A stretch of 64,000 nucleotides of DNA from Cellulomonas sp. (GCF_017744555.1 NZ_JAGIBD010000012.1:62001-126000), one strand, 5' to 3'; positions 42,575 through 51,228 are shown, counted from the stretch's first letter. A program made the numbers and translations. Notes: generated by a model from the letters alone, not told the origin.

Positions 42575-43596
42575 CAGACCTCCTGCCCGAGCCCGGCGGC
42601 CGCGGCGATCCGCTCCGCGCCGACGTCGTACGCGAACGCCAGCAGCTGCGCCCACAGGCCCACGTCGGGGTCGCTGAACCGCACGACGACCGCGGGGGAG
42701 CGACTCGACCCGAGGATGCTCACGTCGTACCGCTCGACGAGGTCCGTCAGGTCCAGCTCCAGGTCGTACACGGCCCGCGGCCCGATGAGCACGGCGAGCG
42801 GCGCCTCGGGGTACTTGGCCGTCGTGGTCTGTGACGGTCCGGCGTCGAAGTGCGCGAGCGAGACGAACCCGATGGTCGGCCGGAACCGCTCGGCGACCGC
42901 GGCGAGCGCGTCCGAGGCGCGCTCCACGGGCTCGTCGAGGTGCCGCGGGTACGTGCCGAGCACCACGCCACCCTTCGCCTGCTCCAGCACACCGTGCCGG
43001 GTGCGGGCGGCCGAGACGTCGACGAACGACCCGTCGGGCGCCCACGCGTGCAGCGCGGCGGTGACGGGCATCCCGGCGCGGGCGGCCGCGGTCACGGCGG
43101 GCACGCTCCACGGTTCCAGCAGCGGCTCGTGCGGTCCCCACAGCGCGAGGTCGCCGCCGCCGAGGGCGGAGACGGTCGCCTGCGCGAGGTCGCCGACGGT
43201 CGTCGACTCGCCCGCACGCGAGTGCGCGTACACGTCGAACATGAGCACGCCGACGCCGTCGGGGGTGACCTGGTCGTAGCCGGGGAGCCGGTCGCGGTCG
43301 GTGCCCGAGCGGCGCCAGAGGTCCTCGAACGCGTCGATCCGGTAGCCCGACAGCCCGTCGAACACGCCGCGGTCGGTGCGCACGGCCCAGTGGCCGCCCG
43401 CCCGTCGCAGCGCGAGCGACACCGCGGGGCTGAGCGACGCACCGTCGAGCGTCACGAGCACCGGGCGGAGCTGGTCGGTGACGGCGACGTCGAGGAACGT
43501 CGCGAGGGGTGCGGTCAGCAGCACGTGCCGCGTCTGCGCAGCCCAGGCGATGTACTCCTCGGTCCACTCGTCCGCCACCGGGTGGACGACGTGCAT
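42574..43596 (-). CDS. DUF6177-like protein of the type VII toxin cluster
   Basis: About 340 residues from MHVVHPVADEWTEEYIAWAAQ. Mixed alpha/beta, with a central VLMFDVYAHSRAGEST and LGGGDLALWGPHEPLLEPWS block and C-terminal RSPAVVVRFSDPDVGLWAQLLAFAYDVGAERI. Proteins of this kind (DUF6177, matched from memory) occur only beside WXG100 and toxin genes in actinobacteria. The role is unknown, possibly an adaptor for secretion. The ATG at 43596 is used; the extra ORF sequence upstream overlaps the WXG gene. Confidence 0.72.
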   Translation of the reverse strand: MHVVHPVADEWTEEYIAWAAQTRHVLLTAPLATFLDVAVTDQLRPVLVTLDGASLSPAVSLALRRAGGHWAVRTDRGVFDGLSGYRIDAFEDLWRRSGTDRDRLPGYDQVTPDGVGVLMFDVYAHSRAGESTTVGDLAQATVSALGGGDLALWGPHEPLLEPWSVPAVTAAARAGMPVTAALHAWAPDGSFVDVSAARTRHGVLEQAKGGVVLGTYPRHLDEPVERASDALAAVAERFRPTIGFVSLAHFDAGPSQTTTAKYPEAPLAVLIGPRAVYDLELDLTDLVERYDVSILGSSRSPAVVVRFSDPDVGLWAQLLAFAYDVGAERIAAAAGLGQEV

Positions 43597-43598
43597 GC

Positions 43599-43907
43599 TC
43601 AGCCCGGGATGTACGAGGCGGCGCGCTGCAGGCTGCGGCGGGCGATCTCGTCGTTGTCCGCGAGCGAGTTGCGGATCGCGGTGATGATGCCGCGCACCTC
43701 GGTGCCGGCCGCGTTCCACTGCGCCTCGACGCCCGCGTACTGGTCGGACACCCCGTCCGCCTGGTAGACCGCCAGGGCGGCCTTGACGTCCTGGTCACGA
43801 CGCGCCAGCGCCGCCTCCAGCGCGGCCGCGGCCCGCTCGAAGTTGGCCTGCGCGGACTGCGAGGACGCGATGTCGAAGTCGTTGCGGTCGATCTGGTTGC
43901 TCGTCAT
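43599..43907 (-). CDS. WXG100-family protein B
   Basis: 102 residues, two long helices with a turn: DFDIASSQSAQANFERAAAALEAALARRDQDVKAALAVYQADGVSDQYAGVEAQWNAAGTEVRGIITAIRNSL. The central EAQWNAAG is a W-x-A version of the WXG turn, and the C-terminal DNDEIARRSLQRAASYIPG ends in a helix. Such proteins form antiparallel dimers exported by ESX/type VII systems. It probably pairs with the gene product immediately upstream. Confidence 0.82.
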   Translation of the reverse strand: MTSNQIDRNDFDIASSQSAQANFERAAAALEAALARRDQDVKAALAVYQADGVSDQYAGVEAQWNAAGTEVRGIITAIRNSLADNDEIARRSLQRAASYIPG

Positions 43908-43921
43908 CTGTGCCAGCCCCC

Positions 43922-44263
43922 TCAGCGCGGCGCGAACTTGGTGGTGTCGGCGCCCGCGAAGTCCGCGGCACCCTCGGCAGCGCTGTGCGCGTCGGCGCCC
44001 TCGTCGGCGGCCGTGACGAACGCCAGGTTCTGCCCCGCGATCGACTCGGTGATCCCGACCAGCGCGTTGCTCAACGTCGCCGCGACCTCGTCGGTGCGGG
44101 ACTTGAACGAGTTGAACGCCGCCTTCGCGGTCCCGTTGAACGTGCCCTCCAGCGGCTCGGCGGCCTCGACCAGGTTGCGCACGAGCTGGGCCAGGTCGTC
44201 GGACTCCGCCGACGTCTTGCGGCCGAGCACCTGCAGCGCGTCGGCCTCCATCGCGAACTTCAT
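43922..44263 (-). CDS. WXG100-family protein A
   Basis: 113 residues beginning MKFAMEADALQVLGRKTSAESDDLAQLVRNLVEAAEPLEGTFNGTAKAAFNSFKSRTDEVAATLSNALVG. The turn is F-N-G instead of W-x-G, a known variation. The Ala/Asp-rich C-terminus is flexible. First gene of the toxin cluster; the 187-nt divergent region to the methyltransferase gene at 44451 must hold the cluster promoter. There is no C-terminal YxxxD/E export signal; the tail ends DTTKFAPR. Confidence 0.8.
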   Translation of the reverse strand: MKFAMEADALQVLGRKTSAESDDLAQLVRNLVEAAEPLEGTFNGTAKAAFNSFKSRTDEVAATLSNALVGITESIAGQNLAFVTAADEGADAHSAAEGAADFAGADTTKFAPR

Positions 44264-44450
44264 CGGTCCCCCTCGTCGTCCACCGGGGCCCGAGGCTAAC
44301 CGGACAAAGCACCTGCTCGTGGGCCTCAGTCGGCCACCTGTGGACAACTCCGCCGAGGTCCACCGGAACGGGGGACCCACGGAAGGGTGAGTGGGACGGG
44401 AAAAGACGGGGGTACCAGCCCCACCCGGCTCGCTGGCACGCTGGGGCGTC

Positions 44451-45098
44451 ATGGGCATGACCCGGGCGGCGTACTGGGACGGCGAGGCGGCGAGCTACGA
44501 CCGCTCGACGGCGTTCTTCGAGAAGCGCCTGTTCGCCGAGGCCCGCGCCTGGATCGCCGACCGCGTCGAGGGCAACACGCTCGAGGTCGGCTCGGGCACG
44601 GGCGCGAACCTCCCGTACTACGCGAGCCGCGCGACGGACGTGACGCTCGCGGACGTCAGCGGCGAGATGCTCGCAGCCGCGTCCGCACGCGCACGGGACC
44701 TGGGCGTGACACCACGGACGCTGCACGGCGACGGCGCGCACCTGGACCTGCCCGACGACGCGTTCGACACCATGATCTGCACGTTCATCATGTGCTGCGT
44801 GGAGGACGAGCGGGCCGTCCTGCGGGAGCTCGCGCGCGTGCTCAAGCCGGGCGGGCGGCTGCTGATGGCCGACCACGTCGAGTCGTCGACCCGCCTGGGC
44901 CGTAGCGTCCAGTGGGTGCTCGACGTGTTCACGCCGAAGAAGGCCGCCGAGCACCACCGACGTCGGCCGATCCTGCTGCTGCCGGAGGCCGGTCTGCGGG
45001 TCACGGAGACGACGGCGTCGCGCTGGCGGCTCGTCGAACGCGTCGCGGCGACGAAGCCCGAGACGCCGGGGACCGCCGCCACGGACCCCGCCGCCTAG
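44451..45098 (+). CDS. SAM-dependent methyltransferase
   Basis: About 215 residues, class I Rossmann fold. Motif I is TLEVGSGTGANLPYYASRATDVTLADVSGEML; motif II/post regions are DLPDDAFDTMICTFIMCCVEDERAVLRELARVLKPGGRLLMADHVESS. This is the UbiE/Methyltransf_11 type that often acts on lipids or small aromatic acceptors. There are two possible ATGs (44451 and 44457). Its stop codon overlaps, via the palindrome CTAG, that of the convergent tam-like gene. The acceptor is unknown. Confidence 0.87.
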   Translation: MGMTRAAYWDGEAASYDRSTAFFEKRLFAEARAWIADRVEGNTLEVGSGTGANLPYYASRATDVTLADVSGEMLAAASARARDLGVTPRTLHGDGAHLDLPDDAFDTMICTFIMCCVEDERAVLRELARVLKPGGRLLMADHVESSTRLGRSVQWVLDVFTPKKAAEHHRRRPILLLPEAGLRVTETTASRWRLVERVAATKPETPGTAATDPAA

Positions 45099-45892
45099 CC
45101 CGGTTGCCGCCCCACCGCGAAGATCCGCGAGAACTCCAGCACCACGCCCCACGCCTGCCGCGGGTAGGCCCGGTCGAGCTCGGCGGTGTAGTCGGCGAGG
45201 AACTCCGCCCGCTCGGCGTCGTCGGTCAGCACGTCGAGCACGGGCCGCAGCCCGGTCCCGGTGACCCACTCGAGGACGGGCGACCGCTGCGCGCCCGCCG
45301 GGTCGAGCACGTGCAGGTAGGCGGTCCGCCAGACGTCGGCGTCGAGCCCGAGCCGTGCCAGGTCGCCGAGGTAGTCGGCCGGTGCGGCGACGGCGATCGC
45401 CCGCTGCAGGACGGGCAGCAGGTCGGCGGCGCGTGCGTGCCGGGCGGCGACCTCGCGCATGAGCCGGTGGGAGGGGGCGTCGAAGTTGTCAGGCACCTGC
45501 ATCGCGAACCACCCACCGGGCGCCAGCGCGGACACCCACCGGGCGAACAGGTCACGGTGACCGGGCACCCACTGCAGCGCCGCGTTGGTGACGAGCACGT
45601 CGATCGGCGCGCCCAGGTCGGCGGGCGACCACTCCTCCGCCCGCGCCTCGACCCACTCCACCCGTCCCTCGGTGTCGAGCGATCGCGCCGCGGCGAGCAT
45701 CTGCGGCGACGAGTCGATCCCCACGATGCGCGCGTCGGGCCAGCGCTCCGCGAGGCCGAGCGTCAGGGGGCCGTCACCGCAGCCGAGGTCGACGACGAGC
45801 GCGGGCGCATCGGCGGAGACGCGGGTGAGCAGATCGGCGAACGGGCGGCCACGGTGCGTCCCGAACAGCGCGTACTGGTGCGGGTCCCACAT
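45095..45892 (-). CDS. tam: Trans-aconitate 2-methyltransferase
   Basis: About 265 residues from the ATG behind GAGGAGG. Tam methylates trans-aconitate, an inhibitor of aconitase. Evidence is the family start MWDPHQYALFGTHRGRPFADLLTRV, motif I LVVDLGCGDGPLTLGLAERWPDARIVGIDSSPQML, and NAALQWVPGHRDLFARWVSALAPGGWFAMQVPDNFDAPSH. In Streptomyces tam is controlled by the MarR-type TamR. A 24-bp palindrome lies just upstream here, but no marR gene is adjacent. Confidence 0.92.
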   Translation of the reverse strand: MWDPHQYALFGTHRGRPFADLLTRVSADAPALVVDLGCGDGPLTLGLAERWPDARIVGIDSSPQMLAAARSLDTEGRVEWVEARAEEWSPADLGAPIDVLVTNAALQWVPGHRDLFARWVSALAPGGWFAMQVPDNFDAPSHRLMREVAARHARAADLLPVLQRAIAVAAPADYLGDLARLGLDADVWRTAYLHVLDPAGAQRSPVLEWVTGTGLRPVLDVLTDDAERAEFLADYTAELDRAYPRQAWGVVLEFSRIFAVGRQPG

Positions 45893-45908
45893 GACGACCT
45901 CCTCGGCG

Positions 45909-45932
45909 AAGTATCTCGACGTCAAGATACTT
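45909..45932 (-). promoter_or_regulatory. 24-bp palindromic operator upstream of tam
   Basis: AAGTATCTCGAC-GTCAAGATACTT is symmetric with one mismatched pair. It lies 17-40 nt before the tam ATG and resembles MarR-type ATCTTGA-TCAAGAT sites. Confidence 0.7.
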
Positions 45933-45955
45933 GCCGGACGACCGTCGCGCGAGCA

Positions 45956-46879
45956 TCAGGACGGCGGTCGCACCGCGGCGTCCGTCCGAGCGGGAGCGAC
46001 CCGGCTGCGCCGGAACGGCGCGAGCACCCCGCGGGCGATCTCAGCGGCGCCCCAGTCGGGCACGAACTGGGCGACGACCGCGAGGTTCTGGCGCAGGTAC
46101 AGCAGCGGCATCCGGTCGCGCCACCCGTCGTCCAGGCCCATGACCTCGGCGTACACGTCGAAGAACCGGTCCGACTCTGGCGGGCGCGGCTCGGACCACA
46201 GCATCGCGACGTCGACCTCGCCCCACGTGCGCGACACGGCCGGGTCGACGAGCGCGGGCGTGCCGTCGGCGGTCGCGATGACGTTCGACGACCAGAGGTC
46301 GCCGTGCGTCAGGCACGACGGACGCTCCGGGAGCAGCTCGGGCAGCAGGTCGCAGAGCCGTTCGAGCGCCTTCCGGTCCGACTCGTCGAACGCGGCCTGC
46401 ACCCGGGGCTCGGGCAGCCAGCGCAGCAGCCGGCGACGCGCGAAGAACTCGAACCCGTCGTCCTCCCACGTGTTGTCCTGCGGCTCCAGACCGAGCCACG
46501 TGGTGCGGTGCCACCCGAACCGGCCGCCCTGGGTCGACGTGTGCAGGTGCGCGACGTCGTGCGCGAGCCGCTCCCAGAACTCGGGGGTGTCGGTGCGGGG
46601 CTGCAACGCCTCGAGGACGAGCAGGTCCGGCGTGACGAGGTGGACGTCGGGCGTCCGGACGCCGCCGAGCTCACGCAGCGCGCGCAGGCCGTCCGCCTCG
46701 GCGTCGAAGATGTCGGCGTCGCACGGCTGTGGGGGCGTCTTGACGAACAGGGGCGCGGCAGCCGGGCGGTGCGCCAGGCCGGCGGCGTGGACGACGCCGC
46801 CGTGGACCTCCTCGACCCGTGTGACGTCGGTCAGGCCGGCGTCGTGCAGCCGGCGGAGCAGCAGGTCAGGCGTCGACAT
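45956..46879 (-). CDS. Fructosamine-3-kinase-like phosphotransferase
   Basis: About 307 residues. Kinase-like fold of the aminoglycoside phosphotransferase/fructosamine kinase group, which repairs glycated proteins or phosphorylates small amines. The catalytic loop is CLTHGDLWSSNVIA and the metal loop is ALVDPAVSRTWGEVDVAML. The lysine-containing strand is PLFVKTPP, and LEALQP is the hinge. The ATG at 46879 is set by a TACGGT hexamer 7 nt upstream; the GTG at 46888 would overlap that box. It lies alone. Confidence 0.87.
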   Translation of the reverse strand: MSTPDLLLRRLHDAGLTDVTRVEEVHGGVVHAAGLAHRPAAAPLFVKTPPQPCDADIFDAEADGLRALRELGGVRTPDVHLVTPDLLVLEALQPRTDTPEFWERLAHDVAHLHTSTQGGRFGWHRTTWLGLEPQDNTWEDDGFEFFARRRLLRWLPEPRVQAAFDESDRKALERLCDLLPELLPERPSCLTHGDLWSSNVIATADGTPALVDPAVSRTWGEVDVAMLWSEPRPPESDRFFDVYAEVMGLDDGWRDRMPLLYLRQNLAVVAQFVPDWGAAEIARGVLAPFRRSRVAPARTDAAVRPPS

Positions 46880-46886
46880 GCGGGCC

Positions 46887-46892
46887 ACCGTA
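46887..46892 (-). promoter_or_regulatory. -10 element TACGGT for the fructosamine-kinase-like gene
   Basis: Ends 7 nt before the ATG at 46879. Confidence 0.5.
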
Positions 46893-46929
46893 GCGACGGA
46901 CCCGGCGGGCGCCGAAGGAAATCGACGGA

Positions 46930-47304
46930 TCAGCTGCGGGCAGGGGCCGTGGCGCTGCCGCGCAGGATCGACGTCATCTTCTTGCCGCGCGCGACCTCGT
47001 CGACGAGCTTGTCCATGTACCTGATCTTCTGCATGAGCGGGTCGTCGATCTCCTCGACGCGCATGCCACAGATGACGCCGGTGATGAGCGACGCGTTCGG
47101 GTTGAGCTCAGGAGCCCGCTCGAAGAACGTCTCCAGGTCGATCTCGTCGGCGATCGCCGCCGCCAGGCCCGCGTCGTCATAGCCGGTGAGCCACCTGATG
47201 ACCTCGTCGACCTCGTCGCGGCTGTGGCCCTTGCGCTCGACCTTCGTGACGTACAGCGGGTAGATGCTCGCGAAGCTCATGCCGAAGATGCGGTGCCCGG
47301 CCAT
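46930..47304 (-). CDS. DUF2200 family protein
   Basis: 124 residues. The whole protein fits the DUF2200 pattern: MAGHRIFGMSFASIYPLYVTKVERKGHSRDEVDEVIRWLTGYD, then ETFFERAPELNPNASLITGVICGMRVEEIDDPLMQKIRYMDKLVDE. No catalytic role has been established for the family; it is predicted to be a small helical cytoplasmic protein. The ATG at 47304 is chosen; the longer track ORF runs through non-coding sequence. Confidence 0.9.
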   Translation of the reverse strand: MAGHRIFGMSFASIYPLYVTKVERKGHSRDEVDEVIRWLTGYDDAGLAAAIADEIDLETFFERAPELNPNASLITGVICGMRVEEIDDPLMQKIRYMDKLVDEVARGKKMTSILRGSATAPARS

Positions 47305-47464
47305 CTCGTCCTCCTCGTCGTGCCGTCCGTCCCAGTGTCCCCCGGCCGTGCCCGGAGAGGGCTTCCCCTGGGAGCCCGCTGTGTGCTGGTGTGGGGACCG
47401 GCCGGCAGGGGGCCGGCCCCGACGCGACCCCACGGGGCGCGTCGCTGCGTGAGGAGGCCCGCCC

Positions 47465-49011
47465 ATGGCGGTACGTCGCACCCTGATCGCACTCGTCTCG
47501 TCCCTCGCCGTCGCAGGCGCGCTCGCGTCACCCGCGGACGCGCACGGCCCAGGCCACGGCCACAGCACCCCGGAAGAGAGGTTCGCCCAGCAGGTCAGCA
47601 CCAAGAACGTCCTCGGCCACCTGGCCGCGCTGCAGAAGATCGCCGACCGCAACGGCGGCAACCGCGCCGCTCTGACGGAGGGCTACGAGCAGAGCGCGCA
47701 GTACGTCGAGAAGACCCTGCGCCGGGCCGGATACACGACCGTGCGCGACCCGTTCTCGTACGACCGCGAGGTCGTCGACACGAACACCCTGACCGAGAAC
47801 TCGCCCGGCAGCGCCGCCTACGAGGTCGACCTCATGGAGTTCTCGCCGAACGCCCCCGCCGGCGGGGTCACCGCCGACCTCGCCGCCCCGACCGACCCGA
47901 TCGGCTGCGTGGCCGACGACTGGGCCGGCGTGGACGCGGCAGGCAAGATCGCCCTGATCAGCCGCGGGACCTGCACGTTCGCCACGAAGGCCACGCTCGC
48001 GGAGGCCGCCGGGGCCGTCGGTGTCGTCGTCTACAACAACGTGGCCGACGCCCAGGTGCTCGGCACGCTCGGCGCCCCGGACCTCGTCACGATCCCCGTC
48101 TCGGGCCTGCGGCAGGCCGACGGGCAGGCGCTCGCGGCCGCGCTCGCCGCCGGTGCCGTCAACGTGACGCTCGACGTGAGCAGCCACACGGAGACCGTCT
48201 CGTCGTTCAACGTCATCGCGGAGACCAGGCAGGGCCGGGACGACAACGTCGTCATGCTCGGTGCGCACCTCGACAGCGTCGAGGAGGGACCGGGCATCAA
48301 CGACAACGGCACCGGGTCAGCGACGATCCTCGAGGTCGCCGTCCAGCTCGCGAAGTCGCACGCCAGGCACCACAACACCGTGCGCTTCGCCTGGTGGGGG
48401 CCGAGGAGGCCGGTCTGGAGGGGTCGACCGAGTACGTCGAGGACCTCGCCGCGCAGCCCGGTGAGCTCGACCGCATCGCGACGTACCTCAACTACGACAT
48501 GGTCGGCTCGCCGAACTACATCATCGGCGTGTACGACGCGGACCAGTCGACGTACGAGGCGCCCGTCGACGTGCCTCCGGGCTCCGCCGAGACCGAGGAC
48601 GTGCTGACGGAGTGGTTCGACAGCCAGGGTCAGCCGTGGGTCGACACCGAGTTCTCCGGACGGTCCGACTACCAGGCGTTCATCCTCAACGGCGTCCCCG
48701 CCTCCGGGCTGTTCACGGGCGCGGACGACATCAAGACCGACGCGGAGGTCGCGCTGTTCGGCGGCACCGCCGGCATCACGCACGACCCGAACTACCACTC
48801 GCCCGGCGACACGTACTCGAACGTCAACCCGACGGCCCTCGGCATCATGACGAAGGCGATCGCGGCGTCGACCTACAGCCTCGCGTGGGACACGTCGGCC
48901 ATCAACGGCGTCTCCGGGCCCGGTACGGGTCACCCGGGCCACGGTCACGGCCACTGGCACGGAAAGCACGTCAAGCCCGAGGACCGCAGCGGGTGGGAGC
49001 GGGCCTCCTGA
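47465..49011 (+). pseudogene. Secreted M28 aminopeptidase gene with a one-base frameshift
   Basis: Residues 1-28 are a signal peptide (IALVSSLAVAGALASPADA). A PA-like insert follows (KIALISRGTCTFATKATLAEAAGAVGVVVYNN), then the M28 zinc site GAHLDSVEEGPGINDNGTGSA. At TVRFAWWG the frame is lost: the DNA reads CTGGTGGGGGCCGAGGAGG where WWGAEEAGLEGS needs one more base. The second frame then carries the rest (YLNYDMVGSPNYIIGVYDAD, HDPNYHSPGDTYSN) and a His-rich tail (GHPGHGHGHWHGKH) to 49011. Restoring one base near 48395-48401 gives a full-length S. griseus-type aminopeptidase. Either a true mutation or a G-run base-call error. Confidence 0.85.
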
Positions 49012-49041
49012 CGTGAGCCGGTCGGTCGTGCTCCCGGCAGG

Positions 49042-49542
49042 TCACTGCCAGACGGTGGCCTGGACGTCCTGCTCGACGGCGGGACGCGGGGGCACGACCG
49101 ACGGCCCCGCCGCGGCGTTGGCGGCCGCGAGGTCGCGCACGTTCTTCTGGACGGCGACCGCGGCGAACAACGACATCGCGAACGCCAGGCCGTAGAACCC
49201 CTTCTCCGACAGGGTCATGCCGGAGTTCACGAGCCCGACCGTGACCATCACGAGCGACGTGAGGACCATCGCCCACGACAGGCCGAGGAAGATCCCGGTC
49301 ACCGGGATGCCCTCGGCGCGGTCGCGGACCGACTTCTGCAGCGCGATCGCCGAGAACAGGCCGAGCAGGAGCGTCGCGAGGTAGAAGCCCTTCTCCGAGT
49401 CCGTCATGCCCGCGTTCCAGAGGCCGATGCCGAACGCGCTCACCGCGATGACGAGGGCGACCCACGAGGCGCCGATGAACGCGGCGGTCGGACGGGCCGG
49501 GACGGGCTGCTGCGACACGGGGGTCTCCCAGGGGGCTGGCAT
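49042..49542 (-). CDS. YiaA/YiaB-family inner-membrane protein
   Basis: 166 residues with four transmembrane helices arranged as two repeats of the YiaAB two-helix domain: WNAGMTDSEKGFYLATLLLGLFSAIALQKSVRD and VNSGMTLSEKGFYGLAFAMSLFAAVAVQKNVRD. The shared GMT-SEKGFY motif marks the family. The function is unknown. The N- and C-terminal tails are cytoplasmic and Pro/Ala-rich. It appears to be a single gene. Confidence 0.9.
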   Translation of the reverse strand: MPAPWETPVSQQPVPARPTAAFIGASWVALVIAVSAFGIGLWNAGMTDSEKGFYLATLLLGLFSAIALQKSVRDRAEGIPVTGIFLGLSWAMVLTSLVMVTVGLVNSGMTLSEKGFYGLAFAMSLFAAVAVQKNVRDLAAANAAAGPSVVPPRPAVEQDVQATVWQ

Positions 49543-49626
49543 GCGGTCGGACGAGACGTGACCCCCGATCGTGGCGGCGGCGCCCCTGTTGCGGCAAGCA
49601 CTTCGCCGGAGTGGTCCCTGGTCGGC

Positions 49627-50673
49627 CTAGCGTTCCGCGGCACCCTCGCCCGTGACCCATGCCGGCACCGGCGGCACGGGCCTGCCCTCGGCGAGCGCGG
49701 CGAACCGGCCGAGCAGGATGCCCCACTCGCTGAACCGGGCCCGGTCGGCGACGTTGGCCGTCGTCCACCCGCCGTGCGCGAACCGCACCGTGCAGCCGCC
49801 GTCCGGCCGGCCGCTGAACCGCACGTCGAGCTCGCTCGGGTGCTCGACGTCCTGCGCGAGCGTGAACGTCTGCGCGTACCGGACCGGCGGCTCCCAGGTG
49901 GTGACCGTGCCCCAGCGATACGTGGTCCCGTCCGCGAGCGTCATCGTCACGGGCGCGCCGGCCGCGCCGCCGGCGTCCATGCTCACGAGCCCGCCCGGCG
50001 AGTAGGCGTCGTGCCACCACTCGCCGATCCGCCGCGTGAACGCGTCGAACGCCACGTCGGGGCCGACGGCCAGCTCCTCGACGACCTCGATGGGTGCGGC
50101 GGCCTGCGTGGGGCGCGGCTCGACGGCCGCCGGCAGCGGCTGGTGGAACACGACCCGGTTGTGGAACGGGTCGACGACGACCATGACGCGTCCCCACTCC
50201 TCGGCGCTCACGCCTGGCCGCGCGTAGTCGTAGGGCCGCGCACGCAGCTCGGCGTGCAGCGCGTCGACGTCGACCACCGGGATCAGCGCGGCACCGCCCG
50301 GGCTCGCGTCGCCGTGGTGCTCGCTGAGGTGCAGCACCGCGGACCCGCGGCTGACCTGCGCGTACAGCGGCGAGTGGTCGGCGTGGCCGCCGTGCTCCCA
50401 GTCGAGCCGGAAGCCGAGGAACTCGACGTAGAACTCGACCGCCTTCGCGCGGTCGAAGATCCGCAGGATCGGCACGGCGGGCCCCTCGGCGGGCCGCGCA
50501 CCCCCGCCCTGCTGCCGGGCGGCCAGGGTGTTCCAGTCCCGGGCTCCCCACTGGTGGGCGACGAGCTCGAGCGCCTCGCTGTGCCGGATCGTGACGCCGC
50601 GGGCGGCCAGGTCGTCGCGCAGGCGACGTGCCATCTGCTTGGGCGTGACGGTGCCGTCGGTGATGCCGGTCAT
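49627..50673 (-). CDS. Glyoxalase-superfamily protein fused to AHSA1/SRPBCC domain
   Basis: About 348 residues from the ATG at 50673 (AGAGG upstream). Residues 1-60 are a short helical head (TVTPKQMARRLRDDLAARGVTIRHSEALELVAHQWGARDWNTLAA) typical of some glyoxalase/bleomycin-resistance proteins. Residues 65-180 are the vicinal-oxygen-chelate fold (PILRIFDRAKAVEFYVEFLGFRLDWEH, VVVDPFHNRVVFHQP). The C-terminal 150 residues are an AHSA1-like START fold (FDAFTRRIGEWWHDAYSP, YRWGTVTTWEPPVRYAQTF, FAHGGW). Substrate unknown; may bind a hydrophobic toxic compound. Confidence 0.85.
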   Translation of the reverse strand: MTGITDGTVTPKQMARRLRDDLAARGVTIRHSEALELVAHQWGARDWNTLAARQQGGGARPAEGPAVPILRIFDRAKAVEFYVEFLGFRLDWEHGGHADHSPLYAQVSRGSAVLHLSEHHGDASPGGAALIPVVDVDALHAELRARPYDYARPGVSAEEWGRVMVVVDPFHNRVVFHQPLPAAVEPRPTQAAAPIEVVEELAVGPDVAFDAFTRRIGEWWHDAYSPGGLVSMDAGGAAGAPVTMTLADGTTYRWGTVTTWEPPVRYAQTFTLAQDVEHPSELDVRFSGRPDGGCTVRFAHGGWTTANVADRARFSEWGILLGRFAALAEGRPVPPVPAWVTGEGAAER

Positions 50674-50868
50674 GACGCTGCCTCTCACGGCGGACCTTCC
50701 GCTCGCGCGGATCAGGGGCCTGCGTTGCCTGACGGGTCCGCCCCGCGGTGAGGGCGCATCACGGACAGGTCGGCGGTGCGTGGGCATTCACCGTCCCGGG
50801 GATCCCCGGGTGCAGGCGGCCGGCTGCCCTGGCCACCGCCAGGCTAGACCTGCCACGGGTGCGGCCGT

Positions 50869-51216
50869 CTACCGGGAGGCGCACACGATGCACAGCGCTG
50901 CGGACGGGCGGGCCGCGAGCCGCTCCTCCCCGACGGGTCCACCGCACCGCACGCACACCCCGTACGTCCCGTCGTCGAGGCGGGCGACGGCGGCAGCGTT
51001 CTCCGTCAGGCGCTCGCGCAGGGAGACGACGAGCCCGTGCGTGTGCGACCACTGCTGGGACAGCGTCGACCCCTCCGGATCGTGCTCGTCGTCCGCGTCG
51101 GCGTCGGAGCGGGCGCCGCGCACGTCGTCCTCGGCACGCTCGGCGTCCGCGAGCCGGGCCTCCAGGTCCGCGCGCTCGGCGTCGAGCCGCGTGCGTGCGT
51201 CGTCGTCCGTGGTCAC
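50869..51216 (-). CDS. TraR/DksA-family zinc-finger protein
   Basis: 115 residues from a GTG with a TAGCGT -10 box 6 nt upstream. The N-terminal 70 residues form a coiled-coil (ARTRLDAERADLEARLADAERAEDDVRG) and the C-terminus is a four-cysteine zinc finger, CVRCGG...ALCIVC. DksA-type proteins bind the RNA polymerase secondary channel and modulate the stringent response. The coiled-coil tip here is Asp-rich (DADADDEHDPEGS), which differs from E. coli DksA. Confidence 0.87.
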   Translation of the reverse strand: MTTDDDARTRLDAERADLEARLADAERAEDDVRGARSDADADDEHDPEGSTLSQQWSHTHGLVVSLRERLTENAAAVARLDDGTYGVCVRCGGPVGEERLAARPSAALCIVCASR

Positions 51217-51222
51217 GGGCCG

Positions 51223-51228
51223 ACGCTA
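51223..51228 (-). promoter_or_regulatory. -10 element TAGCGT for the DksA-like gene
   Basis: Ends 6 nt before the GTG start at 51216. Confidence 0.5.

Noticed and set aside
44264-44450. Possible small gene between the WXG and methyltransferase genes
   Set aside because: No ORF with coding character; the gap is best read as a divergent promoter region.
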